A stretch of 64,000 bases of DNA from Colletotrichum lupini (taxonomy: Eukaryota; Ascomycota; Sordariomycetes; Glomerellales; Glomerellaceae), in the NCBI RefSeq assembly GCF_023278565.1, contig NC_064678.1, forward strand, positions 2,914,001-2,978,000, written 5' to 3'. Both the position numbers and the translations under genes were made by a program. This document shows positions 47,803 to 58,690 of the stretch, one piece after another. Under the pieces are notes generated by a model, which was given only the letters and a program-made list of their open reading frames with translations, was not told the DNA's origin and ran no database searches. Numbering within the stretch: position 1 is the first letter of the stretch; each line of letters starts with the position of its first letter.

Positions 47803-50508
47803 CGCGAAAGGGAGTCTTCTCCAAGGGACCGGCTGCCAGGGGAAGAAGCGTGGCTTCTTATGGAAGTCTGGTAGGGAGGACCCGGTTAAGGTCTCACCAC
47901 CAGCACCAGCACCAGCACCAGCTGCAGAAGCTACAGCTGCGGGAGCTCCAGGTGTTGGCTCAAGCTCAACAGAGCTCGCGTGGGCTGGGGATGCGGCGTT
48001 GTGGAGCTCTGGCTGGTGGGTTGCGGTAGAATCGGTCAGCTGGCGCCGTTGCTGTAAGCCCGTGTAAACGTCACCACTTGCTCAGCCAAGGTGAGATTCT
48101 GCCCGGGGGTGAGGCATAACTCTGTGAGGTAAGGTAGGTTGTGAAATGGTGTGGTGGTGGTATTGGATAGGAGCGGCATTGCGGCAGGCAGTTGATTGCT
48201 GCATATGCGAGTGCTTTTCTGCCCGTGTCTGTATTGGTCCGTAGACTATGTGCATGTGCTGTCTTTTTGGCGGGGAACAAAACGAGATGTAGACCGTCAT
48301 GACTTTCTTGTGAATAGGGCCTTTTCTCCACCCATTGCTGCAAGGGAATAGGCGTAGGCAAGGATGGTGCGCAGACCGGAATAGCAAAGAGGATGAAAGG
48401 CCAAGCTAGGTCACTGAACCTTGCTTGGAAAGTCCTTGGTGGGAACGAGATGGATGGTTGTGGCGGGTACCTGAAAAGTCCTAGACAGGCCTGCAGTGGA
48501 CGATCAAGGAGAAGAAAGTATGGGAGAAAGCAACAAGGCAAAGTGAAGTTGCAGGTGGACAATCACATGTCAATGGAAAGCAGTTTGCGCACCTTGAACA
48601 TGCAGCAGGAGCAGCAACAGGAGCAACGATGGCAGCTGTGGAAGGTGCTGATGGAGCCTCAATTGCCCAGGGCAGAGCTCAGATCGTTTGCTGGAGCTCT
48701 TATCGATTGATGGTGGGGAGATAAGGCGGAAGGCAGTCGGGCTTATGTTGAGGCCGAAGGAAGGAAGACGTCATCCAAATTCGCGGCTGTTCCTTGGGGG
48801 GTCGGGATTCCGTCGATGCCGAGCTCCAGAAGGGCGGCCGCGGACTTTGATCCGGGTCGGTGGCCGGAGAGTAAGCGGTGGGAGGAACAGCAGAGTGAAG
48901 ACAAGGGACCGGATATCTCGGTGTAGTGATGACTCGTCTACCTGAGTCGTTGCTCTCTCGCCTGATTGATGTCGAACGGATGGAATTGGAGCGGAGAAAG
49001 GAAAAGGAAGAAGAGCAAACCGGGTGGGTGCTCGAAAAGAGAGAGGTTCGTGCGAAGTCTCCGTCTTAAGAATCGGCCGGAGCACGGAGGAGACACGGAC
49101 ACCACCCACCTCGAGCCAGTGGAACTACCATTTCTTAGGGAGTATTGGGGAAACGGGCTTCTAGAAGAGGACGAGAGCGGGCCACTAACACATCACGGAG
49201 TACGGATACACACATAGTACCTTATGTACGGAGTACTGCGTAGACACTAAGTGCTCGGATGTCACCCAGAATCCTCCTGATCTGCGTGCTTGTCGCCCGT
49301 CACTCTGTCACCCCTTGACCATGTGCTTCATCCTGCCAGACTAGCTACTGTGACTCGTGAGGCCTAGGTTGTTGCCGTGTGATGGACCGGCTTAAGAGGA
49401 AGTGATAGCAACAGGGCAGCAGCAGAGAGGCAGCTCGCCCCAAGTCGGAGCAACTCTAGACACTTGGATGTGCCATCCCCTCGCGTCTTCAGGTTTCATC
49501 AGCGTTAAGTGCCGGTCTTAAGCACCCGCAGCGGCTGTGACAGGGCCGGCAGAGAAGTTTACCGTAAACTTGTGCCATTCGACGCCGCCTCTCTGCAGTA
49601 GCCAAGACACGCGGCACACCGCACTTCGGGGTCACAGATCAGGGTCGATGTCAAAGCCTCGCTTATTTCCCATACTACTGTGTATCTCTGAACTTCCACA
49701 GCCTTGAACCCTGCTCGTTCTCTCCGAGTTCCCATGCATGGAGGATCAGGGAAAGAAAAGGGAGCTCATGCAAGAAGGGAAAACCCAAGATGCTTAGCTT
49801 GCCGGCCCGTGCCCCCCAACAATGCCACCCAAAGAGCCAAAAATGCGCCAAACGCAGCCCAATGGCTCCCTGATGTCCCTGATGGGCCCCCCCTGATTGA
49901 CCCGCTTAGCTAAGAAACGGTCACCAACCTGGCCAATCAGACCCAGAATCTCCCCTTTCGGCAGCGCTACATCCCCATCCCAACATGCTGGATCGACCCG
50001 GTTGCCGGGGCAGTAATCGTCCAACGCAACACAAACAACCCGCATTGTCCACCAACATCGTCGCTTTCCACCGTCTGTTGTATCTGGACGCTACCGGGTA
50101 GTCGCTCTCATGAATGACCACCTGCGCATGCGCCCTCGCCATTGAACATCTTTTTTATTTTTTGCCTTTTCCACCTCCCTCGATACGATTGTCGCGCAAT
50201 TGCCATACGCCGCCCTTCTCCAGATCCCTAGAGGACTTGTCCTCGCCAGCCTTTCTTCTTCTCTTTTTCTGTATTAACAATATCCGACGGTGCTGCTGCT
50301 GCTGCTTTCCAGACTCGACTTCTGTCTCTATCCTTCCATCCGACACAACAGCATTTCATAGCCACCAAACCATCCACAAGTCGCATCACCGAGAATCGCA
50401 TCGCATCGTCTCTTTTGTCTTTACCAAATTACGCCCGATACCCACGTCCCCCAACCAAGCCACAAAGTCACCGCCTGCTACAAGAGCTCATTCGCAACAT
50501 AATACGCA
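47803..50508. promoter_or_regulatory. 2.7 kb divergent intergenic region (GGPPS / Cdc14)
   Basis: Both neighbours point outward. The left part (47.8-49.0 kb) is GA-rich on the plus strand, so CT-rich on the GGPP synthase sense strand. The right part (50.1-50.5 kb) is CT-rich on the plus strand, matching a leader for the Cdc14 gene. A GGTAAGGTA unit occurs at 48127-48136 and a TACGGAGTA motif at 49227-49235. Short frames inside lack support. Confidence 0.55.
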
Positions 50509-51466
50509 ATGGAGAACCTCCTCAGCCTCGCCTTCGACGGCCTCTCTTCCTACGACGGCCCCAAGATCCGCAAGGGCCTGCGCCAAGTCGAGGGTCTCCT
50601 CGCCCAAATCTGCCTTTCAGCACCAGCCAAATCGAGATCTCCCACAACGGACGATGATGCGTCCCACAACGGTGGAAAGTCTCTGGCAGACTTGTCAGAT
50701 GACCCGGCCTTCCGCGAATTCTTCAAGCTGCAAGAAGGATTCGAGTGGAACGTTGCCCTGCGCCTCATCAACACTCTCGACCGCCTGATGGGCAAGGGCA
50801 CCGACGGACAGAATGACCTCCTCATCCTCAGCTCGTTGGATCTGATCCAGGGCGTCTTATTGCTGCACCCGCCCAGCAAGGCCCTCTTCTCACGGGAGCA
50901 GAACATGAACGTACGTTGCCTTTGACTCTTCCACCGTCATTGTCCAGAGCAGAGCACTAATTCCAATCTCGCAACAGCTCCTCCTCGACCTCCTCGAACC
51001 CGTAAACTGTCCCGCGATCCAGTCCGCCACCCTCCTCACTCTCGTCACCGCCCTCATTGACACCCCGACAAACACCCGAACCTTTGAGGCCCTCGATGGC
51101 CTCCTCACCGTCACCTCCCTCTTCAAATCCCGCTCCACCGCCCGCGAGGTCAAGCTCAAGCTCGTCGAGTTCCTCTACTTTTACCTCATGCCCGAGGTTC
51201 CCTCCATCCCCCGCGCCGACGTCCGCGCTTCTGTACCGGCCATCCACCAGCGCAGCCCGAGCAAGCTCGCCGGCGCCTTTGGCAGCGCGGCCTCCACGCC
51301 CGCCTCCACTGACTCAGGCCACGGCCGGAGCCGCGCCGGTAGCGAATCTGCCGACACCATGACGACCGAGGAGAAGCAGGAGCTGCTGGGCCGCCACCTG
51401 AGCAACGTCGAGGATCTCGTCAGGGACCTGCGGACGTGCACGCCCTTTGGTGGTGTCGTGTGCTAG
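50509..51466 (+). CDS. cdc14: Septation initiation network protein Cdc14 (Sid1 partner family)
   Basis: Exons 50509-50910 and 50978-51466 give 296 residues; the 67-base intron (gtacgt..caacag) lies between codons. The sequence starts MENLLSLAFDGLSSYDGPKIRKGLRQVEGLLAQ and continues with an all-helical, ARM-like body (LLLDLLEPVNCPAIQSATLLTLVTAL). This is the fission-yeast Cdc14 family, the non-catalytic partner of kinase Sid1 in the septation initiation network at the spindle pole body. It is not the Cdc14 phosphatase of budding yeast, which shares only the name: no C-x5-R phosphatase loop is present. A Ser/Pro/Gly-rich linker lies near residues 215-250, and a last helix (TTEEKQELLGRHLSNVEDLVRDLR) precedes the end. 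Confidence 0.88.
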
Positions 51467-51981
51467 CTTTCCTCGGCAAGCGAAACTGCTCATGTCCGGT
51501 ATTTGGTGTTTTCGGGTGCGCATCATTCTAAGGAGTTGTACTCTTGTTCGCGAGCTCTAGTGTCTCCGTCAGTTGCATGGTTCATCTTGTTTGGCGTTCT
51601 CGTGGAGGGTACGATTACAGAGGTTTCACACATTTTGGGCGTCGTCATTCATGGAAACGTAGGCGAGGAGTTTTCTTTACCATTTTTTTCTCGTTTGTGG
51701 CCAAGGAAGGGGAGTTGCTCATTCCAAAAGTTTCCCTCTATCAGAATCGCATAATACGTATTGTCAAGTTGCGTTCCCTTGCGTATCGTAGAAGCATCAG
51801 GAAGAAGAGAAAGAAACGCGCGCATGTCTTTTTGATCGTTTATCAAGCTGTGTATCATTATCGTCGATTATCGTTTATACTCCGATTCACGGGGGTCGTC
51901 TCAGAAAGACTCGAGACAGATTATAGAAGACGCCTCACTTTGAACAACACACCTTGCTCTGTCCGTCCATCCCAAGTCCTC
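51467..51981. other. Convergent intergenic spacer
   Basis: T-rich on the plus strand after the Cdc14 stop, as expected for a 3' untranslated region. The right end is the 3' flank of the Cys-rich membrane protein gene. No gene is supported. Confidence 0.6.
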
Positions 51982-53730
51982 CTATCTCTCCCTCTCCCTG
52001 TCGGAGGGAGCGGGACCCGGTGACCGATCAAACATGCTCACGCTCGCGACGCTCCTCGGCGTCATCATCGACGGCGTCGGCACGATCGACGAGGGCGGCG
52101 CCCCAACGGACACGGGCGAAGCCATCTCGGACCCGTACAACTCGTACCGCCCCTGCGTCGTCTCCTCCTCGGACCCGGGCGTCTGCATCTCCCTCGGGCC
52201 CCCTTCACGTCCTTCCTCCGGCACGGAAGTCACGCTGTGGCCGTACCCGTGACCGTAACCGTAGCCGTAGCCTCTCTTCTCACCCCCAGAGTCCCCAATC
52301 TCCACGGGCGCGACAACGTCGTTGGGCGAGTGCGCTTGGAGCGGCACGCCCCGCCCTCGACCAGGCGTCCCCGCCCTTCCCCCTCCGGCTCCGGCTCCGG
52401 CTCCCGAACCGCTGCCCGGAGACAACCCGGTCTCCTCTGTCTCGGTATACGGCCCCGCAACGGCATCCGGACCAAAGTAATCCTGCGTCGCGCCGCGACT
52501 GGGCCCGTTCGGTCGGGACCCGGACGTGACGTCCGATAGAGCCCGTACCCCGCGACCAGGCCTCTCGCTCCCGACGCCAGAGACCCCTCCCCTTCCCGCT
52601 CCCGTTCCTCTGCTCCGCCCGCCGCCGCCGCTACGCTCAGACATCGTCGCCGTCCCGGTAACGGTCCCCCTCCGCCGCCTCCTCACGAAACAAAACCACA
52701 CGAGCGCGCCGGCGAGAGCACACCCCACAACAGCAACGCCGACCCCGATACCCGCCTTCGCTCCGGCCGACAACCCTCCCCCTCCGCTGCCGCCTTCGGG
52801 GACGGTGGTATACCCCAAACCCCCCGTCGCCGTCGGGTTCCCCGCCGCGCACCCGGCCGTCCCGCCGACGACGGTGCAGTGCATGAGGTTATCGCAGCAC
52901 CCCGCCGCCGTGTCGTCGCACGCGTGCTGCGTGGTGGCCGTACACCGCGGGTCAGCGGGCTTCAGTCCCCCCGTGGCAGATGATGTTACGGAAGCGGAGA
53001 CCGTGCTTATGCAGCGGCCGCCGGAGACGCAGGTCTGGCCGTAGGAGCAGCAGCCGCCGCCGAACTGGAATTCGCAGCGGAAGGCGGAGGGGGAGGGACA
53101 GGTGCGGCCGCAGCAGGCTGAGGATGTCGAGAGGGAGGTTGTCAGGAGGGCGGAGGCGGCGCTCGCGGTCCGCGAGACGGTGGCGGTTACGGTTATCGTT
53201 GTTGGGCATTGGTAGGCTGTCGCGGGGCAGTTTGAGTCGCAGAGGGAGCCGAGGGGGCAGCACCATGGTGAGTTGTCGGGTTTCACGTAGCAGTAGTTTG
53301 TGTTTGCGCAGCAGGTTTCTGGGTGGCCTATGTCGACGCCTGTTTGGGTGTTTTTAGTTTGATGCTCTTGGTGATGAGTGAGACTACTCCCTTCTTCTTC
53401 TTCTTCTTCTTCTTCTTCCTCATGCTTCTAGTATGTAGACACTCTTTCGGGGTGATACAAGGTGAGCCCGAAAGTCAAGGGGGGACGTCGAGTGAGGATA
53501 ATGATAACACTTGGAGGAGGTTCGTACTTACAGGAATGAAAGTTCGGGTTGCATATACCGCCGTCGCGGACAGCGAGCCGCGGTGCGTCGATGAAGAAGC
53601 GCGGAACGATACCGGCGCCCTCGACGGCTGGCGACATGTCGACCCCGGCGTATCTCTGTCTGAAGGCCGCATTTGTGCCGGTGGCGGCGGCGGCAGCAGC
53701 GGCCAGCGTGAGGATCGCGAGGAGCTTCAT
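51982..53730 (-). CDS. Secreted-type Cys-rich single-pass membrane protein
   Basis: Exons 53730-53532 and 53339-51982 on the minus strand give 518 residues; the 192-base intron splits a Cys codon (NPNFHS-C-VDIGHPETCC). A signal peptide is clear (MKLLAILTLAAAAAAATGTNA). The ectodomain has many Cys, often in pairs (TCCANTNYC, WCCPLGSLC, ACCGRTC, GGCCSYGQTC, GCCDNLMHC), a Thr/Ser-rich O-glycosylation-like part and a Gly-rich stem. One membrane helix (about 262-284) is followed by five Arg, so the Gly/Ser/Pro-rich tail of about 230 residues is cytosolic. The layout recalls fungal wall-stress sensors (Wsc/Mid2-like), but no WSC domain is recognised; a surface or sensor role is inference. Confidence 0.78.
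53392..53418. repeat. (TTC)9 repeat in the intron of the Cys-rich membrane protein gene
   Basis: Nine TTC units on the plus strand read as GAA on the sense strand, within the intron 53340-53531. On the sense strand it is purine-rich, so it is not part of the pyrimidine tract. Confidence 0.9.
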
Positions 53731-54091
53731 CTTGTCTGCTGCTTTCCCATCCCCCAAGAACGGCAACTTTTGATCGGGACAAGAAAGAGCAACGCCGATT
53801 GAAGTGTCGAGTTCAATTAGGAAAACATTGCTCTCAATCCACGAGGCTTTTGCGAAGGGGAAGATGAGAAACTTTCCCGCCAGCCTGCCCTTTGGTGGTG
53901 GTGGTGGAAGCCTCGGAGGATGGGGGGATCGTGTGTGTGTGTGTAACAACAGCGAGGCAAACCGCGGCTGAAAGGGAAAAGACGAGAAAAAAGCAAGGGA
54001 CACAGAAACAATGGTAAGCAAACAATTTGAAGAGTGGAGGGGGAAAAGATGACAGTGATTAATGTAGGTAAGATGGCAGCGCACAGAAAAG

Positions 54092-54118
54092 GCTGCTGCT
54101 GCTGCTGCTGCTGCTGCT
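54092..54118. repeat. (GCT)9 trinucleotide repeat
   Basis: Nine perfect GCT units in the upstream region of the Cys-rich membrane protein gene. In an accidental minus-strand frame it reads as poly-Ala. Confidence 0.92.
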
Positions 54119-54577
54119 CCTGCTGCTTCCTGCTGCAGCATGCGCCTAGATGCAGGGTAAAGTAGCATACACCCATCATGGGAAATAGAGGAACATGTAA
54201 GCAGAAACCCCATTTCCTCGGCTCGGGGGTTATCCAAAGTCCCTTGTGTTTCCTAACCCTTCCATCTTGCACTCGCGCAACCTGATCTCAGAATGGAAAC
54301 CCATGAAGAGGAGGACTGTTCAACTAGACCATCCAGCCTCTCTTTCGGTGAAAGGCGTGGAACGAAACCACTCGGTTTCCTCACGAGTACGTCGTTCGGT
54401 ACTCGACTCGGAAATGCAGAAACGGAGCGCCAAACTTAGGTACTCACTTGCCCCTCTCGATCGCGAGCCGAAAGGATTCCTCGTAATCCGTCATGGGAAA
54501 TGATTGGTCAGCCTGTTCTCGCTATCCCATCTTCGTTGGTTCGTTCTTGCTGGGCCGCTGGGTTGCATATCGGGAGA

Positions 54578-54608
54578 CCACCACCACCACCACCACCACC
54601 ACCACCAT
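54578..54608. repeat. (CCA)10 trinucleotide repeat
   Basis: About ten CCA units in noncoding DNA, of the same kind as the CAC repeat at 22018-22051. Confidence 0.92.
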
Positions 54609-55669
54609 CCACGGGCCGGCATCCCCTGTCCCTCGTGGCGACGCAGAACATAGGTATACCTAGCGGCTAGCTTCTCCAAGATTCGCGAGGATGATGGATT
54701 CCAGGGAGACTCTTCCAGAGCGTAAGAACTCGGCCAGTATTTTTGCTGCAAGGGAGAGAGAGAGAGAGAGAGATCGCGGTGGATGTGAAGGTATTCTCCC
54801 ACTTTGTGAACTCCCCTCGCAGGCTGCTTTCTAGTGTGAACAGTACCTGCGTGCTCCTATTTGCAATCAATCGCCACGCGAATGGACAATGCGATTGGTA
54901 AGGGAAACTAGCATGAGAGATCCCCAATAGTCTGGACACCAGCATCAAGGAGAGTCGTATAGGCGCCCCTCCTAGAGCTAGTCGAAGACTAACGAACTAA
55001 GTCAAATGTGCTTCGACTTCTTCCTCCGCAAGAGGGACACGAAACTCGACTGAAGAGGACAAGAGCGATCAAAGTCGAGGGATGAGGTTGACCGACGCCT
55101 GTGGCTATCAAATATCGAGAAAATAAATAAACGATCGGACAGAAAAAAGTCAAGAATCCAAAGCGGAGTTCCTCAGGCCCGGCCCGCCCGGTCAAGAACA
55201 CCCCCTTCCCGACGACGGAGTGACGGCCCCAAGCGCCAGGAGAAACAAAGAAAGCCCGCCGGGCGCGGCGGGCCTCGACGACACACGCCCGCTAACGTTA
55301 GCGCCCGAAACCCCCACAATGCAGAAGCGGCAGAATCCCGAGGCCACAGGCGGTCAAGCCACAGAGAACCGAACCCCACCAAACGAATCTACCTTTACCC
55401 CTCCACCCACCTCCTCCCCCTCGGATCGAACTTTCTCATTTTTGAAGATATTCCCAAACGACCAAAAAAAACCAAACCCAGACACCCCTTCCGCCTACGC
55501 CTCCCGACACGCACCACCACAACTTCATATGAACCCTGTATCGAATCAATAAAAGAACAAGAGGGGAACAAAAAAACAAAGAGGACAGAAAGGAACACAG
55601 CAAACTGCCGAAAAACAATTCGAACACCACCCGCCATCCCGATAATCCTCCCATCACACACCACACACA

Positions 55670-56548
55670 ATGACAACAATACCACCACCAGAGGGCGCGG
55701 GCGCGGGCGCATTCCCCCTTCCCCTCCTCCTAACCCACCAAACCTCGACCCCGCCAACCCTAATAACCCAAGGCGCAGAAGCCCGCCTCTACCACACAAC
55801 CCACCTCTCCCCCTCCCGCCCGGCAGCCCTCAAATACCGCCCGCCCAAACCCTACCGCCACCCGACCCTCGACGCCCGCCTGACCCGCTCCCGCATCCTC
55901 GCCGAAGCCCGCGTCCTCGCAAAGTGCCGCCGCGAGGGTTGTCCCGTCCCCGCGCTCTACGCCCTCGACGAGGTGGCGGGTTGGCTGATGCTGGAATGGA
56001 TCCCCGGCGCGCCGGTGAGGGTGAGGATCAACGAGTGGCTCGGGGAGAGGAGGACAACGGCAGCGATACCAGGAGAAGGAGAAGAAACACCAGAAGGAGA
56101 GACGGGGGGCTCAGACGCGACAGCACCAGCACCAGCACCACCAGCACCCAAAAAGGACCCGACAGGCATCAAAAACCTCATGCGCAGAATGGGCACAGCA
56201 ATAGGCCAAATGCACAAAATCGGCATCGTCCACGGCGACCTAACAACGTCAAACATGATGCTCCGCCCCCCGAAATCGTCAGACACAAACGAGAACAACA
56301 ACGACCCCCTCGACGGCCGAGTCTTCATCATCGACTTTGGCCTCGCGAGCCAAAGCACCTCGGACGAGGACCGCGCCGTCGACCTCTACGTCCTCGAGCG
56401 CGCCTTCGGCAGCACCCACCCGCGCGCGGAGGCCTACTTCCAGGACGTCCTCGACGCCTACCGCGACTCGTACAAGCAGGCGCCCGTGACGCTCAAGAAG
56501 CTCGAGGACGTGAGGATGAGGGGCCGCAAGAGGAGCATGATTGGTTAG
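55670..56548 (+). CDS. BUD32: EKC/KEOPS complex kinase-ATPase Bud32
   Basis: Single exon of 292 codons. Bud32 (PRPK) is a small atypical protein kinase/ATPase in the KEOPS complex with Kae1, needed for the threonylcarbamoyladenosine (t6A) modification at tRNA position 37, and also linked to telomeres and transcription. Visible marks are QGAEARLY near the N terminus, LKYRPPKPYRHPTLD with Lys55, RILAEARVL, catalytic HGDLTTSNMM (Asp190) and IIDFGLAS (Asp222), and the C-terminal VLERAFGSTHP...RMRGRKRSMIG tail that is typical of the family. A Gly/Glu/Ala/Pro-rich insert at about 129-163 is absent from compact orthologues. It is convergent with the acyltransferase gene. Confidence 0.94.
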   Translation: MTTIPPPEGAGAGAFPLPLLLTHQTSTPPTLITQGAEARLYHTTHLSPSRPAALKYRPPKPYRHPTLDARLTRSRILAEARVLAKCRREGCPVPALYALDEVAGWLMLEWIPGAPVRVRINEWLGERRTTAAIPGEGEETPEGETGGSDATAPAPAPPAPKKDPTGIKNLMRRMGTAIGQMHKIGIVHGDLTTSNMMLRPPKSSDTNENNNDPLDGRVFIIDFGLASQSTSDEDRAVDLYVLERAFGSTHPRAEAYFQDVLDAYRDSYKQAPVTLKKLEDVRMRGRKRSMIG

Positions 56549-57072
56549 TTAGGGGGACTGGGTATGGCGTTGTTTGGAAACATTTCGAATCCATCTACTT
56601 GCGGAGAGGATGGCGAACACATGCACCTACAACAACAAGCTTGCGGAGATTAAAATCAAAAGCAATGTGAGACACATGACGGCACGGAAAAGAAAGTCGA
56701 ATCAAATTGATACCCATGGAGTATTTCGGCGTGTTTGGCCGTTTCTACTTGATTCGCTACGTCTTCATCCGTCTCCCACCGTGTACATAGCCTGTACTTT
56801 GTTCAGTCCATCATATTGGTCCTGAGAGGTGCATTCTGTCTCGATGCCATCTATAATTGCCCCAAAACTTTGATAAAGCCCCCATCCCCATAAAAAAAAA
56901 CCCCCCTACGCCAGGTATAAAGTAATAATGCCGTGTGATATAAAACGCCGTGTCATGCTATTATTAGTCGATTTCCATAACGACTTTCGAGACCCAGCTC
57001 ATTGTGTGTGTGAGCGTTTTTGTCGAGACGCAATATCGGCCGTGACGCGCAAGCATTTGCCCCCAATCTGCT
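56549..57072. other. Convergent intergenic spacer
   Basis: A 524-base spacer between the stops of BUD32 and the acyltransferase gene. It should hold both 3' untranslated regions. No gene is supported. Confidence 0.6.
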
Positions 57073-58690
57073 CTATTCCTGCTTCACGAGACACTTTGTC
57101 TCAAACCACTTTGCAAATCGCACTGTCGGGATATCAAACAAGCGCCAGAAAACATCGGCGGCCCAAATGACCGCAGGAATGCAGCCGCAAGATCCCAAAA
57201 CGAATCCGGCATTGTACCACCAGCCCTCGAGGCCGGTGATGGCGTACGCACGTCTCTCAATCATGTAGCCAACGGTGTGCATGACTGGTCCGTGCATGAG
57301 GTAAAGTGCGTAGCTGATCTTGCCGAGATACTGGATGGGAGCGAGGTTGAAGAAGCTCTTCCATCTAGGAGAGTGGCCGACGCAAAGAACGAAAATGACA
57401 GCTCCGATAGACTGCCAGAATCTGTATCCTTCCTCCGTCCACCACTTGGGAATGAACGTGCAGAGCCAAACCCAACCAGGAGTGATTTCGTAGTTGATGT
57501 CAGGCTGGCACATGAAGTAGATGGCAAGAATGCTGAGCATTGCCCAGAAGAAGCCCTTAAGTCGGCTCCCCTGGGGAGCGGCGGCGCTATTCGAAGGAAG
57601 GACCGAGGGCTGCGGCACAGGCGTGTTGTTGCCCATGATCTGATCGTATTCCGCCAGCATCATGCCAAAGTAGAACAGCAGCAGCTCCCAACGGTTGTTT
57701 CGGTACGTGAAGGCGATGATTCCCGAGAGGAAGAGGAGGCGGAGTCCGGACCGTACGCGAGCCAAGCCGATCAGGGTGATGAACAGGTACATGGAACAGC
57801 GGAACTCGACCGGAATCGTCCACAGGTGCACATCATATGCTAAGAATAGTATTAGCAAACCTCAACACACAAATCCTCCAAAACCACTTACATGTGCTGC
57901 CACCAAAGCGCTCCCAGCCAAACACGTGGACAAAGTTGAACATGCTCCAGACCCAGTCGTAAAACTGCTCCGAGAAGGTGTCCAGCGGCTTTGGGTGAGG
58001 CTCCATAACGTTCTTGTGGAAAGCCCGATCAATGGCAAAGTCTCTGGTCCATTCGTATACTCCAAACTGAAGCAGGAGCATGATGCAAAAGGTCGAGATG
58101 GCAGTCGGCATGTACAATCTGATGAATCGACGGAATATCAAAGACGTCGTCGTCACGGAGAATTCCTCCATGTTTCCGGCCCTAGCAAGCTTGATCGGCT
58201 TCATGGAAAGAGCGTAGCCGGAAATTACAAAGAACAGGCAGACCGCTGGCGGACCTTGGTAGAAGAGTCGGAAGAAGGGCATCTTGAGAATGTGGTAGTT
58301 CTTTTCTGATGAGCCCCAGCCTTCGGCAATGATGAAGGCTTGGTAAAAGTAGTGGCAGAAGAAGACGAATAGCGCTGCTAAGCCTCTCATGCCGTCGAGA
58401 TGTGATGTCGGAAACAGCTTGTCGGTTCGGCCTCGTTCTCTGGTGAATCGGCTCTGGACGAAGCTGGGTAGCAGGAAGATGAGGCCGCGGATGACGGTAA
58501 CCCTCCATGGTATGGCCCGCGTGTAGCCAACTACACCCCGGGCGACGGTCGACCATCGTGGTATCGCAAAACGGACTTCGAGGTCGGCCCTACCGCTCTC
58601 GCTCTCGACGTCGGACAACGTCTTCTCGTCTAGGAGTCCCATACCCTCCTCGTGTGAAAGGGACACTTTTGAAGCAGCGTATCCGTTCAT
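57073..58690 (-). CDS. Acyltransferase-3 family integral membrane protein
   Basis: Exons 58690-57892 and 57839-57073 on the minus strand give 521 residues; the 52-base intron splits a Ser codon (FGGST-S-YDVHLWTIPVEFR). The start is the ATG at 58690 (MNGYAASKVS). After a soluble N terminus of about 90 residues comes the hallmark HLDGMRGLAALFVFFCHYF (about 97-115), then roughly ten hydrophobic segments, including VCLFFVISGYALS and YLGKISYALYLMHGPVM. The family moves acyl groups, often from acyl-CoA, onto sugars, lipids or small molecules in membranes; the substrate cannot be told from sequence. With no cluster genes beside it, a link to secondary metabolism is not supported. The membrane it sits in is unknown. 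Confidence 0.87.

Larger units (their letters stand above)
53731..55669. promoter_or_regulatory. 1.9 kb divergent intergenic region with several triplet repeats
   Basis: It lies between the outward-pointing Cys-rich protein gene and BUD32. It contains (GCT)9 at 54092-54118, (CCA)10 at 54578-54608 and a GA run near 54750-54772. Open frames here are low in codon bias. The last 400 bases are A- and C-rich on the plus strand and suit a promoter and leader for BUD32. Confidence 0.55.

Noticed and set aside
50509..51466. Cdc14 phosphatase
   Set aside because: No C-x5-R catalytic loop; the sequence matches the SIN Cdc14 family that only shares the name.
55670..58690. Secondary-metabolite cluster built on the acyltransferase and GGPP synthase
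   Set aside because: No terpene cyclase, P450, polyketide or peptide synthase, transporter or cluster regulator is present; neighbours are housekeeping genes.
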